DNA of 64,000 bases from NCBI RefSeq assembly GCF_014836875.1, contig NZ_JACSQC010000004.1, forward strand, positions 62,001 through 126,000. Reading direction: 5' to 3'. This DNA is from Arthrobacter pullicola (GTDB lineage Bacteria; Actinomycetota; Actinomycetes; Actinomycetales; Micrococcaceae). Both the position numbers and the translations under genes were made by a program. Of this stretch, positions 55,915-64,000 are shown piece by piece. Under the pieces are notes generated by a model. It was not told where the DNA came from and did no database searches. It saw only the letters and a program-made list of their open reading frames with translations. Position 1 is the first letter of the stretch. The number at the start of each line of letters is the position of its first letter.

Positions 55915-55952
55915 AGCAAAATACCCCCGGCTTCGGCCGGGGGTATTTTGCT
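55915..55952 (+). terminator. rpsI terminator
   Basis: Perfect 17-bp stem (55915-55931 with 55936-55952) with TTCG loop; its 3' arm contains ATTTTG and it is preceded by the hairpin array. Strong and possibly bidirectional. The rest of the gap to glmM (55953-56155) holds only the weak inverted repeats expected by chance and the ribosome binding site TAAGGA. Confidence 0.88.
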
Positions 55953-56155
55953 TAAGCTACTGGTCAGCAGACGGTGCCCGGCGGGTACAGTTCGCTGGAA
56001 AGGACGGAAAGTCCTGTCATTCGGCTTGGCTGCGAGAGCGGCGTTTGGGCGCAGGCCTTGCTTGGGTGGCAGAATAGGCGCGGGGGTTGCAAGCTGGAAC
56101 CCCTGCTGGGCAACTGCATGCTTGGTTACTACATGCTGTTAAGGATTCTTTGAAC

Positions 56156-57526
56156 ATGACACGACTGTTTGGTACCGACGGCGTCCGGGGACTGGCTAAC
56201 GGCTTGATCACTGCCGAAGTGGCACTGGGACTGGCACAGGCTGCCGCCGTCGTCCTGGGACACCGGCAGGTTCCCGCAGGGAAGCGTCCGGTAGCGGTGG
56301 TGGCACGGGATCCACGGATCAGCGGCGAGTTCATTTCCGCCGCGGTGGAGGCAGGGCTTGCGAGTTCAGGCGTCGATGTTTTCGATGCCGGTGTCCTCCC
56401 CACCCCAGCGGCGGCCTACCTGGTAGCCGACCTTGATGCAGACTTCGGCGTGATGATTTCCGCATCCCATAACGCTGCTCCGGATAACGGCATCAAATTC
56501 CTGGCCCGCGGAGGCCAGAAGCTCGACGACGCGCTGGAAGATGCGATCGAAGCTGAGATGGATGCGCCGAATCCCCGTCCCACCGGTGCTGCCGTCGGCC
56601 GGATCCAGCGCTTTGCCGACGCCGAGGACCGTTACATCGTTCACCTTCTCCAGACCCTTCCGCACCGCCTCGAGGGCCTGAAGGTCGTCCTGGACTGTGC
56701 CCATGGAGCCGCGAGCGGATGCTCGCCCCAGGTCTTCGCCGATGCCGGTGCCGAAGTAGTGGTGATCGGAGCCGAACCGGACGGCATCAACATCAACGAC
56801 GGTTACGGCTCCACCCACCTCGGCCCGCTGCAGGAAGCTGTCCTGCAGCACGGTGCGGACCTCGGCATCGCCCACGACGGAGACGCCGACCGCTGCCTCG
56901 CAGTGGATGCCGAGGGCAACGTCGTTGATGGTGACCAGATCATGGCCATCATGGCCGTAGCCATGAAGGCGTCCGGGGAACTGAAGGACGATGCCCTCGT
57001 AGCCACAGTCATGAGCAACCTCGGACTGAAGCTCGCGCTGCGGGAAGCCGGAATCAGCATCCGGGAAACCGGGGTAGGGGACCGGTACGTCCTGGAAGCC
57101 ATGCGCGAGGGTGGTTACAGCCTCGGCGGCGAGCAGTCCGGCCACGTCATTTTCTCCAAGTACGCGACCACCGGAGACGGTGTCCTCACCGGCCTGCAGC
57201 TGGCCGCCCAGATGGCCAGGAGCGGCCGCAGCCTGAAGCAGCTGGCAAGCATCATGGAGAAACTTCCCCAGGTGCTGATCAACGTAAAGAACGTCGACAA
57301 ATCCGCGGCCTCCTCCAACGAGGCCGTTCGGCGGGCCGTGATTGACGCCCAGGAGAAACTCGGTGAGACGGGCCGTGTCCTGCTGCGCCCGTCGGGGACC
57401 GAACCTCTGGTCCGGGTCATGGTTGAAGCGGCCGATATGGAAACCGCGCGGACAGTTGCCGAAAAGCTGGCAGCAACTGTCGAAGCAAACCTCTCATTGG
57501 CAGCCACTGAGGGCGCAGGCGTCTAA
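56156..57526 (+). CDS. glmM: Phosphoglucosamine mutase
   Basis: Converts glucosamine-6-phosphate to glucosamine-1-phosphate for UDP-GlcNAc and peptidoglycan. 456 residues from the ATG at 56156 ([15 protein letters not shown]). Phosphoserine S104 in [11 protein letters not shown]; metal site DGDADRC; sugar site [10 protein letters not shown]; phosphate site [16 protein letters not shown] lies 10 nt upstream; an in-frame extension to 56087 is rejected. Works with GlmS encoded 1.7 kb downstream. Confidence 0.97.
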   Translation: MTRLFGTDGVRGLANGLITAEVALGLAQAAAVVLGHRQVPAGKRPVAVVARDPRISGEFISAAVEAGLASSGVDVFDAGVLPTPAAAYLVADLDADFGVMISASHNAAPDNGIKFLARGGQKLDDALEDAIEAEMDAPNPRPTGAAVGRIQRFADAEDRYIVHLLQTLPHRLEGLKVVLDCAHGAASGCSPQVFADAGAEVVVIGAEPDGININDGYGSTHLGPLQEAVLQHGADLGIAHDGDADRCLAVDAEGNVVDGDQIMAIMAVAMKASGELKDDALVATVMSNLGLKLALREAGISIRETGVGDRYVLEAMREGGYSLGGEQSGHVIFSKYATTGDGVLTGLQLAAQMARSGRSLKQLASIMEKLPQVLINVKNVDKSAASSNEAVRRAVIDAQEKLGETGRVLLRPSGTEPLVRVMVEAADMETARTVAEKLAATVEANLSLAATEGAGV

Positions 57527-57569
57527 CCGCTGCCCCCTGCTCCGGCCTGGTATCTCCAGAGCGGGAAAG

Positions 57570-58067
57570 TCAGGTGAGTGGAGTACCGGCGGACTGGCTG
57601 GGCTGGGTGGCCTGGTGGGATTGACCGGCCTGGCTGAAATGTCCGGCCTGGCTGGATTGTTCGGCCTGGCTGGATTGTTCGGACTGAGCGCTGAGGGCGT
57701 CCCGGATTTCGGTCAGCAGCACGATCTGCGGGTCCACGGCGGCTGACGGTTCGATGCCAAGGCGGCGGTTGCGCCGCTCGATCATTTTGTTCATCGGCAG
57801 GACGACCACGAAGTACACGGTCGCCGCCACGAGCAGGAAGTTGACGACGGCGGTGAGCAGGACACCGAACCGCACCGCGTTGCCGTTGAGTTCCAGGACC
57901 GCGAAACTGTCGAAGTTCGGCGATCCGGTGAGGCCGGAGATGAACGGCATCAGCACTGCGGAGACCATGGCGTTGACGACCGCGGTGAACGCGGTTCCAA
58001 TGATGACGGCGACGGCCAGATCCAGCACGTTGCCTTTCATGATGAAGTTTTTGAACCCGTTAAGCAT
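57570..58067 (-). CDS. mscL: Large-conductance mechanosensitive channel, Gln/Ser-rich tail
   Basis: Osmotic safety valve of the inner membrane. The MscL core (MLNGFKNFIMKGNVLDLAVAV, TM1, periplasmic loop, TM2 AVVNFLLVAATVYFVVV) and the amphipathic end (LLTEIRDAL) are normal, about 125 residues. A further 40-residue tail of SQAEQ/SQAGQ-type units follows. On the minus strand TAGTCT sits six bases before the ATG, suggesting a leaderless transcript distinct from coaA, which lies upstream. Confidence 0.96.
   Translation of the reverse strand: MLNGFKNFIMKGNVLDLAVAVIIGTAFTAVVNAMVSAVLMPFISGLTGSPNFDSFAVLELNGNAVRFGVLLTAVVNFLLVAATVYFVVVLPMNKMIERRNRRLGIEPSAAVDPQIVLLTEIRDALSAQSEQSSQAEQSSQAGHFSQAGQSHQATQPSQSAGTPLT
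57609..57680 (-). repeat. 18-nt coding repeat in mscL tail
   Basis: Four 18-nt units; the two at 57645-57662 and 57663-57680 are identical, those at 57609 and 57627 diverged. They encode the Gln/Ser-rich C-terminal tail. Confidence 0.85.
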
Positions 58068-58097
58068 TGGCCCAGACTACCGGCTGCCCGGATGCTC

Positions 58098-59078
58098 CTA
58101 GGTCTTGCGCAGGAGCATCCGGCGGACGGAATGGTCCGCGTCTTTGGTGAGGACCAGCTGGGCCCGGCCGCGGGTCGGCAGGACATTCGTCACGAGGTTG
58201 GGCTCGTTGATGCGCTTCCAGATGTCCAGGGCCGTTTCACGGGCTTTCTGGTCCGTGAGGCCGGCATAACGGTGGAAGTAGGAGGCAGGGTTGGCAAAAG
58301 CGCCGCTGCGCAGCGATTGGAAGCGCTGGACGTACCACTCCTCGATGTAGGCGGTCCGCGCGTCGACGTAGATGGAAAAGTCGAAGAAATCGCTGAGCGC
58401 CAGCCCGGAGCGTCCATCCGGGCGGGTCCGCGCGGGTGCCAGGACGTTGAGCCCTTCGACGATCAGGACGTCCGGACGGCGGACCACGATTTCGGAATCC
58501 GGAACAATGTCATAGGTGAGGTGCGAATAACGCGGGGCCCTCACCTCCTCGGCGCCGCTCTTGACCGCGCTGACGAAGCGCAGCAGCCGCCGGCGGTCAT
58601 AGCTTTCCGGGAACCCCTTGCGTTCCATGAGGCCGCGGCGCTTGAGCTCGGCGTTGGGGTACAGAAAACCGTCGGTGGTAATAAGTTCGACATTCGGGGT
58701 GTCCGGCCAGCGCCGCAGCATCTCCCGGAGCACGCGGGCCGTCGTGGATTTTCCGACGGCGACCGAACCGGCGACCCCGATCACAAACGGTGTCCTTGTG
58801 GTTTGTTCACCCAGGAAGGTGGTGGTGGCATTGTGCAGCTTGCCGGCCGCCGCCACGTAGAGATTCAGCAGCCGGGAGAGCGGCAGATAGACCTCGCGGA
58901 CCTCATCCAGGTTCAGCTGGTCGCCGAGCCCGCGCAGGCGCGTGATGTCGTCCTGGTTCAGCGGAGACTCGATCTCGTGGGACAGGCGTGACCAGGTTTG
59001 CCGGTCCAGCTCAACGAAGGGGGTGAAATTGCTCTCATGGCCGTTGCCCGGCGAGGACTTCGGAGTTGGTTCGGTCAC
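58098..59078 (-). CDS. coaA: Pantothenate kinase type I
   Basis: First and regulated step of CoA synthesis. 326 residues; P-loop GSVAVGKST (104-112), [12 protein letters not shown], and DILIVEGLN-type segment ([10 protein letters not shown]). GTG start at 59078. Divergent from glmS across 113 nt. In this window many products depend on CoA, but no direct link is implied. Confidence 0.96.
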   Translation of the reverse strand: MTEPTPKSSPGNGHESNFTPFVELDRQTWSRLSHEIESPLNQDDITRLRGLGDQLNLDEVREVYLPLSRLLNLYVAAAGKLHNATTTFLGEQTTRTPFVIGVAGSVAVGKSTTARVLREMLRRWPDTPNVELITTDGFLYPNAELKRRGLMERKGFPESYDRRRLLRFVSAVKSGAEEVRAPRYSHLTYDIVPDSEIVVRRPDVLIVEGLNVLAPARTRPDGRSGLALSDFFDFSIYVDARTAYIEEWYVQRFQSLRSGAFANPASYFHRYAGLTDQKARETALDIWKRINEPNLVTNVLPTRGRAQLVLTKDADHSVRRMLLRKT

Positions 59079-59178
59079 TCTAGGAATTGTGCACTGCCGG
59101 GGCGGTCAATCCAAACAAGGCTCCGGGACCGGGAGGCGGGAACGGGGCGGCGTTTAGACCGTCACCGCCAGCTGCCGG

Positions 59179-59184
59179 TAGTCT
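59179..59184 (+). promoter_or_regulatory. Candidate leaderless glmS promoter
   Basis: TAGTCT ends 7 nt before the glmS ATG. A possible -35, TAGACC, lies 18 nt further upstream (59155-59160). No Shine-Dalgarno is seen before the ATG, which supports leaderless initiation. Confidence 0.6.
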
Positions 59185-59191
59185 AATCATC

Positions 59192-61069
59192 ATGTGTGGA
59201 ATCGTAGGTTATACCGGCCGCCCGGGCGCTGCCGCAGCTATTGGGCACAGCGCCCTGGACGTCGTGATGGAAGGCCTTCGCCGGCTGGAATACCGCGGCT
59301 ACGATTCAGCCGGCGTCGCCGTGCTGACCGGGACCGGAATGGAGTCCCGCAAGAAGTCGGGCAAGCTGGCGAACCTGGTTGCTGAACTTGAAGCAGACCC
59401 GCTTCCGGAAGCAACCACGGGCATCGGCCACACGCGCTGGGCCACCCACGGCGGACCGACCGACGGCAACGCCCACCCGCACCTGGCGGACGGCGGCCGC
59501 CTTGCCGTCATCCACAACGGCATCATCGAGAACTTCGCAGAGCTGAAGGAAGAACTCCTCGCCGCAGGCGTCGGGTTCAAGTCGGAAACCGACACCGAAG
59601 TTGCTGCAGCACTGCTGGGCCGCATTTACGCTTCCACCGGTGGACAGGACCTGGCCCGCAGCATGCAGCTCGCCTGCCAGCGCCTCGAAGGGGCGTTCAC
59701 GCTGCTGGCCATCCATGCCGATTCCCCGGACACCGTAGTCGCCGCCCGCCGCAACTCTCCGCTGGTCGTGGGACTTGGCGAGGGCGAGAACTTCCTCGGC
59801 TCCGATGTGTCCGGCTTCATCGACTTCACCCGCCGTGCCGTGGAACTGGGCCAGGACCAGATTGTCACGATCACTCCGGATTCCGTCGAAATCACCGACT
59901 TCCACGGCCTCCCGGCCGAGGGCACCGAATTTGAGGTCAACTGGGACGCTGCCGCCGCGGAAAAGGGCGGCTATGACTCCTTCATGGAGAAGGAAATCAA
60001 CGACCAGCCCCAGGCCGTTGCCGACACCCTGCTGGGCCGGTTCGACGCCGACGGGCGCCTCACCCTGGATGAGCTGCGCGTCAGCCCCGAAGCGCTGAAG
60101 TCGATCAACAAGATCATGGTCCTGGCCTGCGGCACTTCCGCCTATGCCGGCCAGGTCGCCAAGTACGCCATTGAGCATTGGTGCCGCATCCCGGTGGAGG
60201 TCGAGCTCAGCCATGAGTTCCGGTACCGCGATCCGATCGTCGATTCCAATACTCTGATCGTCGCCATCTCGCAGTCCGGTGAGACCATGGACACGCTCAT
60301 GGCCGTGCGCTACGCCAAGGAACAGGGCGCCAAGATCCTGGCCATCTGCAACACCAACGGCTCCACCATTCCGCGGGAAGCGGATGCCGTGCTGTATACC
60401 CACGCCGGGCCGGAAATCGCCGTCGCCTCCACCAAGGCTTTCCTTGCCCAGATCACCGCCACCTACCTGCTGGGCCTCTACCTGGCGCAGGTGCGCGGCA
60501 ATAAGTTCCAGGGCGAAATCAAGGACATCCTGGCCGACCTCGCCAAGGTGCCCGCCAAGATCCAGCAGGTGCTCGACGGTGCCGGTGCGATCAAGGAGCT
60601 CGGCCAGCTGATGGCCGGCACCTCTTCCGTCCTCTTCCTCGGCCGCCATGTCGGGTTCCCTGTCGCCATGGAAGGCGCCCTGAAGCTGAAGGAACTGGCC
60701 TACATCCATGCCGAGGGCTTCGCCGCCGGCGAGCTCAAGCACGGGCCGATCGCGCTGATCGAAGAAGGCCAGCCGGTGTTCGTCGTTGTTCCCTCGCCCC
60801 GCGGCCGGGATTCGCTGCACGCCAAGGTCGTCTCCAACATCCAGGAAATCCGGGCCCGCGGCGCCAAGACCATCGTCATCGCGGAAGAGGGAGACGACGC
60901 CGTCAAGGCTTACGCCGAGTACGTCTTCTACGTTCCGGAGACGCCGACGCTGCTGGCCCCGCTGCTGACTACGGTGCCGCTGCAGATCTTTGCCTGCGCC
61001 CTGGCCACTGCCAAGGGATTCGACGTCGACCAGCCGCGTAACCTGGCAAAGTCCGTCACGGTCGAGTAG
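59192..61069 (+). CDS. glmS: Glutamine-fructose-6-phosphate aminotransferase
   Basis: Makes glucosamine-6-phosphate from fructose-6-phosphate and glutamine. 625 residues starting MCGIVGYTGR; Cys2 becomes the N-terminal nucleophile. Glutaminase domain about 1-240 (RRLEYRGYDSAGVAV, HTRWATHGGPTDGNAHPH), two SIS domains about 290-620 (ACGTSAYAG, SQSGETMDT, C-terminal KSVTVE). In-frame extension to 59087 is rejected. No glmS ribozyme-like leader is possible given the leaderless start. Confidence 0.97.
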   Translation: MCGIVGYTGRPGAAAAIGHSALDVVMEGLRRLEYRGYDSAGVAVLTGTGMESRKKSGKLANLVAELEADPLPEATTGIGHTRWATHGGPTDGNAHPHLADGGRLAVIHNGIIENFAELKEELLAAGVGFKSETDTEVAAALLGRIYASTGGQDLARSMQLACQRLEGAFTLLAIHADSPDTVVAARRNSPLVVGLGEGENFLGSDVSGFIDFTRRAVELGQDQIVTITPDSVEITDFHGLPAEGTEFEVNWDAAAAEKGGYDSFMEKEINDQPQAVADTLLGRFDADGRLTLDELRVSPEALKSINKIMVLACGTSAYAGQVAKYAIEHWCRIPVEVELSHEFRYRDPIVDSNTLIVAISQSGETMDTLMAVRYAKEQGAKILAICNTNGSTIPREADAVLYTHAGPEIAVASTKAFLAQITATYLLGLYLAQVRGNKFQGEIKDILADLAKVPAKIQQVLDGAGAIKELGQLMAGTSSVLFLGRHVGFPVAMEGALKLKELAYIHAEGFAAGELKHGPIALIEEGQPVFVVVPSPRGRDSLHAKVVSNIQEIRARGAKTIVIAEEGDDAVKAYAEYVFYVPETPTLLAPLLTTVPLQIFACALATAKGFDVDQPRNLAKSVTVE

Positions 61070-61102
61070 CGGAGCGGACCAAACCTGCCGGAGGGGGCAC
61101 CA

Positions 61103-61453
61103 ATGATTGTCGGTATTGGCGTGGATGTCGTGGACATAAAGCGTTTCGGGCGCCAGCTCGAGCGTACTCCCGGGCTTCGGTCCCGGCTCTTCGTTCCGGC
61201 GGAACGGGAGCTGAACGTGCGGTCCCTGGCGGCACGGTTTGCCGCGAAGGAAGCGGTGGCCAAGGCCCTCGGCGCGCCAGCCGGCATGAACTGGCAGCAC
61301 TGCCGGATTGAGCTGGATTCCTCCGGCGCGCCGCAGATCATTGTCGAAGGAACCGTTGCTGCAGCAGCCGAGCATAAGGGTGTCCGCACCTGGCACCTCT
61401 CCCTGAGCCACGACGGCGGCCTCGCCACTGCCATGGTGGTAGCTGAGGGCTAG
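61103..61453 (+). CDS. acpS: Holo-[acyl-carrier-protein] synthase
   Basis: Transfers phosphopantetheine from CoA to acyl carrier protein. 116 residues; Mg-site motif [12 protein letters not shown] (4-15) and [20 protein letters not shown] lies 6-7 nt upstream. It ends on TAG, which is also the start of the -10 proposed for the next gene. Confidence 0.95.
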   Translation: MIVGIGVDVVDIKRFGRQLERTPGLRSRLFVPAERELNVRSLAARFAAKEAVAKALGAPAGMNWQHCRIELDSSGAPQIIVEGTVAAAAEHKGVRTWHLSLSHDGGLATAMVVAEG

Positions 61454-61456
61454 TCT
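61451..61456 (+). promoter_or_regulatory. Candidate leaderless nnr promoter
   Basis: TAGTCT, overlapping the acpS stop, ends 7 nt before the nnr ATG with no Shine-Dalgarno between. Confidence 0.5.
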
Positions 61457-61463
61457 GGTACGC

Positions 61464-62972
61464 ATGATCAGTGCGTACTCCGGCACCGCCGTCCGGGCAG
61501 CAGAACAACCGCTCCTCGATGCCGGCGCCGGGCCGGACCTGATGCAAAAAGCGGCCTACGGCCTTTACCACGCGGCCAGCGGGCTGCTCTCCAGCCGGCG
61601 CGGCCGGATCTACGGTTCGAAGACGGTGGTCCTGGCCGGAGCCGGCAACAACGGCGGTGACGCTCTGTACGCTGCGTCCCGCCTTCTGGCCCGCGGCGGC
61701 AGTTCCACCGCCGTGCTCACAGCCGCAGATGTGCACCCAGCCGCCCTGGCCGCCTTCCGCCGGCGCGGCGGGAAAGTCCTGACCCTCACCGAGGAAAATA
61801 CCGGAACGGTTCTTGAGCTCTGCAGGGCCTCCGATCTGGTGCTGGACGGGATTCTCGGCACCGGAGGGAAGGGGGGACTCCGGTCCCCGGCAGCAGGGCT
61901 GGCAGTGCTGGAGCCGGCGCGCCTGCGCCGTGGCGAGGCTCCCGCCGTCGTCGCCTGCGACCTGCCCAGCGGGATCAACGCAGATACAGGTGAAGCGCGC
62001 GGAGCGTATCTGCGTGCAGACCTGACGGTCACCTTCGGTGCACCAAAGGCCGGACTGATGGCCGGCCCCGGCGCTGCAGCAGCCGGACAGATCGAGTGCG
62101 TGGACATCGGCCTCTCCCCGCAGCTGCGAACCGCCGGCATCCAGCGGCTGGAGGACGCGGACATCGCGGATCTCCTCCGCCCCCCGGCGCCCGGGGACCA
62201 TAAGTACAGCCGCGGAGTGCTCGGCATTGCTGCCGGTTCAACAAAGTATCCCGGCGCCGCCGTCCTGGCCACCGGCGCCGCTCTGGCCACCGGGGTGGGT
62301 ATGGTCCGCTTTCTGGGACCGGAGCCGGTCTGCCAGCTGATCAACCTCCTGCACCCCGAAGCCGTCTGTTCCCAAGGCGGCGTGGCGCAGGCCCACGTCC
62401 AGGCCTGGGCCGCGGGACCCGGCGCCGGTGAGGACGAAGGGCAGCTCCGCAGGGCGGTGGACGCCATGGCTTCGGGACTTCCCGCCGTGATCGACGCCGA
62501 CGCGATCGCCGCCGCCGGGCCGGGCCTTGGCCCGCAGGTCATCCTGACACCGCACGCCGGGGAACTCACTGCGCTGCTCAACAGCCTGGGAAACCGCACT
62601 GACCGGGCGGCCGTGGAAGGGGACCCGCTGAGCCATGTCCGCCACGCCGCGGACCTGACCGGAGCCACTGTGCTGCTCAAAGGCTGGGCCACCCTCGTGG
62701 CCGCTCCCGGCGGGCCGGTCTACAGCCAGGCCGAAGCGACACCGTGGCTGGCGACCGCCGGCAGCGGCGACACACTCTCCGGAATCCTGGGCGCACTGCT
62801 CGCCACTGACACCAGCGGCCCCGGCAGCCCCGGACATTACGCGCGGCTTGCCGCGGCGGCAGCGAGTATCCATGGCCGTGCAGGCACCCTTTCTGCGCGG
62901 GGAGGTCCCGTGGAGGCCTCCGGTCTCCCGGCGAGCGTCCGCCGGGTCCTGGCCGGCTTTCTGCAGGATTGA
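61464..62972 (+). CDS. nnr: Bifunctional NAD(P)H-hydrate epimerase/dehydratase
   Basis: Repairs hydrated NADH and NADPH. 502 residues: the N-terminal YjeF_N epimerase domain (about 1-210; AGAGNNGGDALYAASRLLA, LDGILGTGGKGG, DLPSGINADTGEA) is followed by the C-terminal ADP-dependent dehydratase (about 225-500; HKYSRGVLGIAAGS, LTPHAGELTALL, TAGSGDTLSGILGALLA). Both catalytic regions look intact. Located between acpS and glgX, as in other Arthrobacter-like genomes as far as I recall. Confidence 0.95.
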   Translation: MISAYSGTAVRAAEQPLLDAGAGPDLMQKAAYGLYHAASGLLSSRRGRIYGSKTVVLAGAGNNGGDALYAASRLLARGGSSTAVLTAADVHPAALAAFRRRGGKVLTLTEENTGTVLELCRASDLVLDGILGTGGKGGLRSPAAGLAVLEPARLRRGEAPAVVACDLPSGINADTGEARGAYLRADLTVTFGAPKAGLMAGPGAAAAGQIECVDIGLSPQLRTAGIQRLEDADIADLLRPPAPGDHKYSRGVLGIAAGSTKYPGAAVLATGAALATGVGMVRFLGPEPVCQLINLLHPEAVCSQGGVAQAHVQAWAAGPGAGEDEGQLRRAVDAMASGLPAVIDADAIAAAGPGLGPQVILTPHAGELTALLNSLGNRTDRAAVEGDPLSHVRHAADLTGATVLLKGWATLVAAPGGPVYSQAEATPWLATAGSGDTLSGILGALLATDTSGPGSPGHYARLAAAAASIHGRAGTLSARGGPVEASGLPASVRRVLAGFLQD

Positions 62973-63065
62973 CCCGCGAGCACCGCGCCGCGGCGGCTGG
63001 CATACTGTAGAAAGTAAGCAGGCATAGTATTTGTCTGCCGCCCGCACAGCAGTCAGGAGCTCTGA

Positions 63066-64000
63066 ATGGAAGTCTGGCCCGGAGATGCATACCCGCTGGG
63101 TGCCACGTATGACGGCAACGGCACCAACTTCGCCCTCTACAGCGAGGTGGCGGAATCGGTAACGCTCTGTCTGTTCGATGAGGACGGGTCCGAATCGCGC
63201 ATTCCGCTGACCGAGGTGGACGGGTACGTCTGGCACTGTTATCTCCCGCATGTGGTCCCCGGCCAGCAATACGGCTACCGGGTGGACGGGCCCAACGATC
63301 CGGGCCAGGGCAACCGCTGCAACCCCAACAAGCTGCTCCTGGACCCGTATGCCAAGGCCGTCTCCGGGCAGATCGACTGGGATCAGTCGCTGTTCGGCTA
63401 CAACTTCGGCGATGAAGATTCCCGCAATGATGAAGACTCCGCCCCTCACATGATGAAGGGCGTGGTGATCAACCCGTTCTTCGACTGGGATGGGGACCGG
63501 CGCCCCCGCACCATGTACCACCAGTCGGTGATCTATGAGGCTCACGTCAAGGGGCTGACCGAGCTGCACCCCGAGGTCCCGGAGGAACAGCGCGGGACGT
63601 ACGCCGGCATCGCCCACCCCGCGGTGATCGCGCACCTGCAGAAACTGGGTGTGACCGCACTGGAACTGATGCCGGTTCACCAGTTCGTCAACGACTCAAC
63701 GCTGCAGGAAAAGGGCCTCTCCAACTACTGGGGCTACAACACCATCGGTTTCTTCGCTCCGCAGAACACCTACGGAGCCACCGGCGAGAACGGCCAGCAG
63801 GTCCAGGAATTCAAGGCGATGGTCAAAGCCCTCCACCTGGCCGGCATCGAAGTGATCCTGGATGTGGTCTACAACCACACGGCTGAAGGCAACCACCTGG
63901 GGCCCACACTCTCCTTCCGGGGCATCGACAATGCTGCGTATTACCGGCTTATGGAGGACGACAAGCGGTACTACATGGACTACACCGGCACGGGCAACTC
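63066..64000 (+). CDS. glgX: Glycogen debranching enzyme (3' end outside window)
   Basis: GH13 isoamylase-type debrancher acting on limit dextrins of glycogen. The first 311 codons are present: N-terminal CBM48-like domain ([19 protein letters not shown]), linker [20 protein letters not shown], and GH13 conserved region I DVVYNH in [16 protein letters not shown] start behind CAGGAG (63055-63060). The frame is open to the end of the window. TreX is the near alternative, but the [14 protein letters not shown] start is typical of actinobacterial GlgX. Confidence 0.93.
   Translation, partial: MEVWPGDAYPLGATYDGNGTNFALYSEVAESVTLCLFDEDGSESRIPLTEVDGYVWHCYLPHVVPGQQYGYRVDGPNDPGQGNRCNPNKLLLDPYAKAVSGQIDWDQSLFGYNFGDEDSRNDEDSAPHMMKGVVINPFFDWDGDRRPRTMYHQSVIYEAHVKGLTELHPEVPEEQRGTYAGIAHPAVIAHLQKLGVTALELMPVHQFVNDSTLQEKGLSNYWGYNTIGFFAPQNTYGATGENGQQVQEFKAMVKALHLAGIEVILDVVYNHTAEGNHLGPTLSFRGIDNAAYYRLMEDDKRYYMDYTGTGN

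Noticed and set aside
55591-56142. A 183-codon frame through the rpsI-glmM gap
   Set aside because: It begins inside rpsI in another frame and runs through the hairpin array and terminator; the structure explains the sequence better.

Overview
This is chromosomal DNA from a high-GC actinobacterium, most likely Arthrobacter or a close relative in Micrococcaceae. The protein sequences of RpoC, EF-Tu, SecY and the ribosomal proteins are of that type, GTG and TTG starts are common, and several genes appear to have leaderless starts. No tRNA, rRNA, CRISPR array, prophage or insertion sequence was seen. The window enters inside rpoC (only the first few codons are missing) and leaves inside a glgX-type glycogen debranching gene.

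The backbone is the main transcription-translation region: rpoC; rpsL-rpsG-fusA-tuf (str); rpsJ-rplC-rplD-rplW-rplB-rpsS-rplV-rpsC-rplP-rpmC-rpsQ (S10); rplN-rplX-rplE-rpsH-rplF-rplR-rpsE-rpmD-rplO and secY-adk-map (spc); infA-rpmJ-rpsM-rpsK-rpoA-rplQ-truA (alpha); rplM-rpsI; then glmM, mscL and coaA (minus strand), glmS, acpS, nnr and glgX. rpsN is absent from the spc cluster and rpsD from the alpha cluster. Strong hairpins separate many of these units.

Three metabolic blocks interrupt this backbone. Block 1 (about 4.0-14.0 kb, between rpoC and rpsL) is a complete 4-hydroxybenzoate/protocatechuate route: an IclR regulator, pobA, pcaHGBDC, pcaFIJ and a second IclR regulator (pcaR). Together these would convert 4-hydroxybenzoate to succinyl-CoA and acetyl-CoA. 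The two pca promoter regions share a GTTC-N7-GAAC operator-like element, and a different perfect palindrome precedes pobA.

Block 2 (about 18.9-31.0 kb, between tuf and rpsJ) holds a three-gene minus-strand operon: a 1010-residue fusion of an EPSP-synthase-like domain with an acyl-CoA ligase, an acyl-CoA dehydrogenase, and a FadH-type 2,4-dienoyl-CoA reductase. Content, fusion and order match what I recall of the plmJK-plmL-plmM / ansJ-M cassette that makes cyclohexanecarboxyl-CoA from shikimate in Streptomyces antibiotic clusters. Finding it in a housekeeping locus of an Arthrobacter-like genome is the most striking observation here. Divergent from it is a 1769-residue polytopic membrane protein with three tandem modules of about 218 residues, followed by a tiny membrane protein.

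Block 3 (about 44.4-50.0 kb, between map and infA) holds a CtaG-like/DUF2243 membrane protein pair on the minus strand and a Ugp-like ABC importer (two permeases and a Tat lipoprotein, without an ATPase) ending in a glycerophosphodiester phosphodiesterase.

Noncoding features of note are a nested hairpin array built on seven AGCGCT palindromes between rpsI and glmM, a terminator-like hairpin with a T run inside the first codons of truA, and 18-nt-period coding repeats in three unrelated genes.
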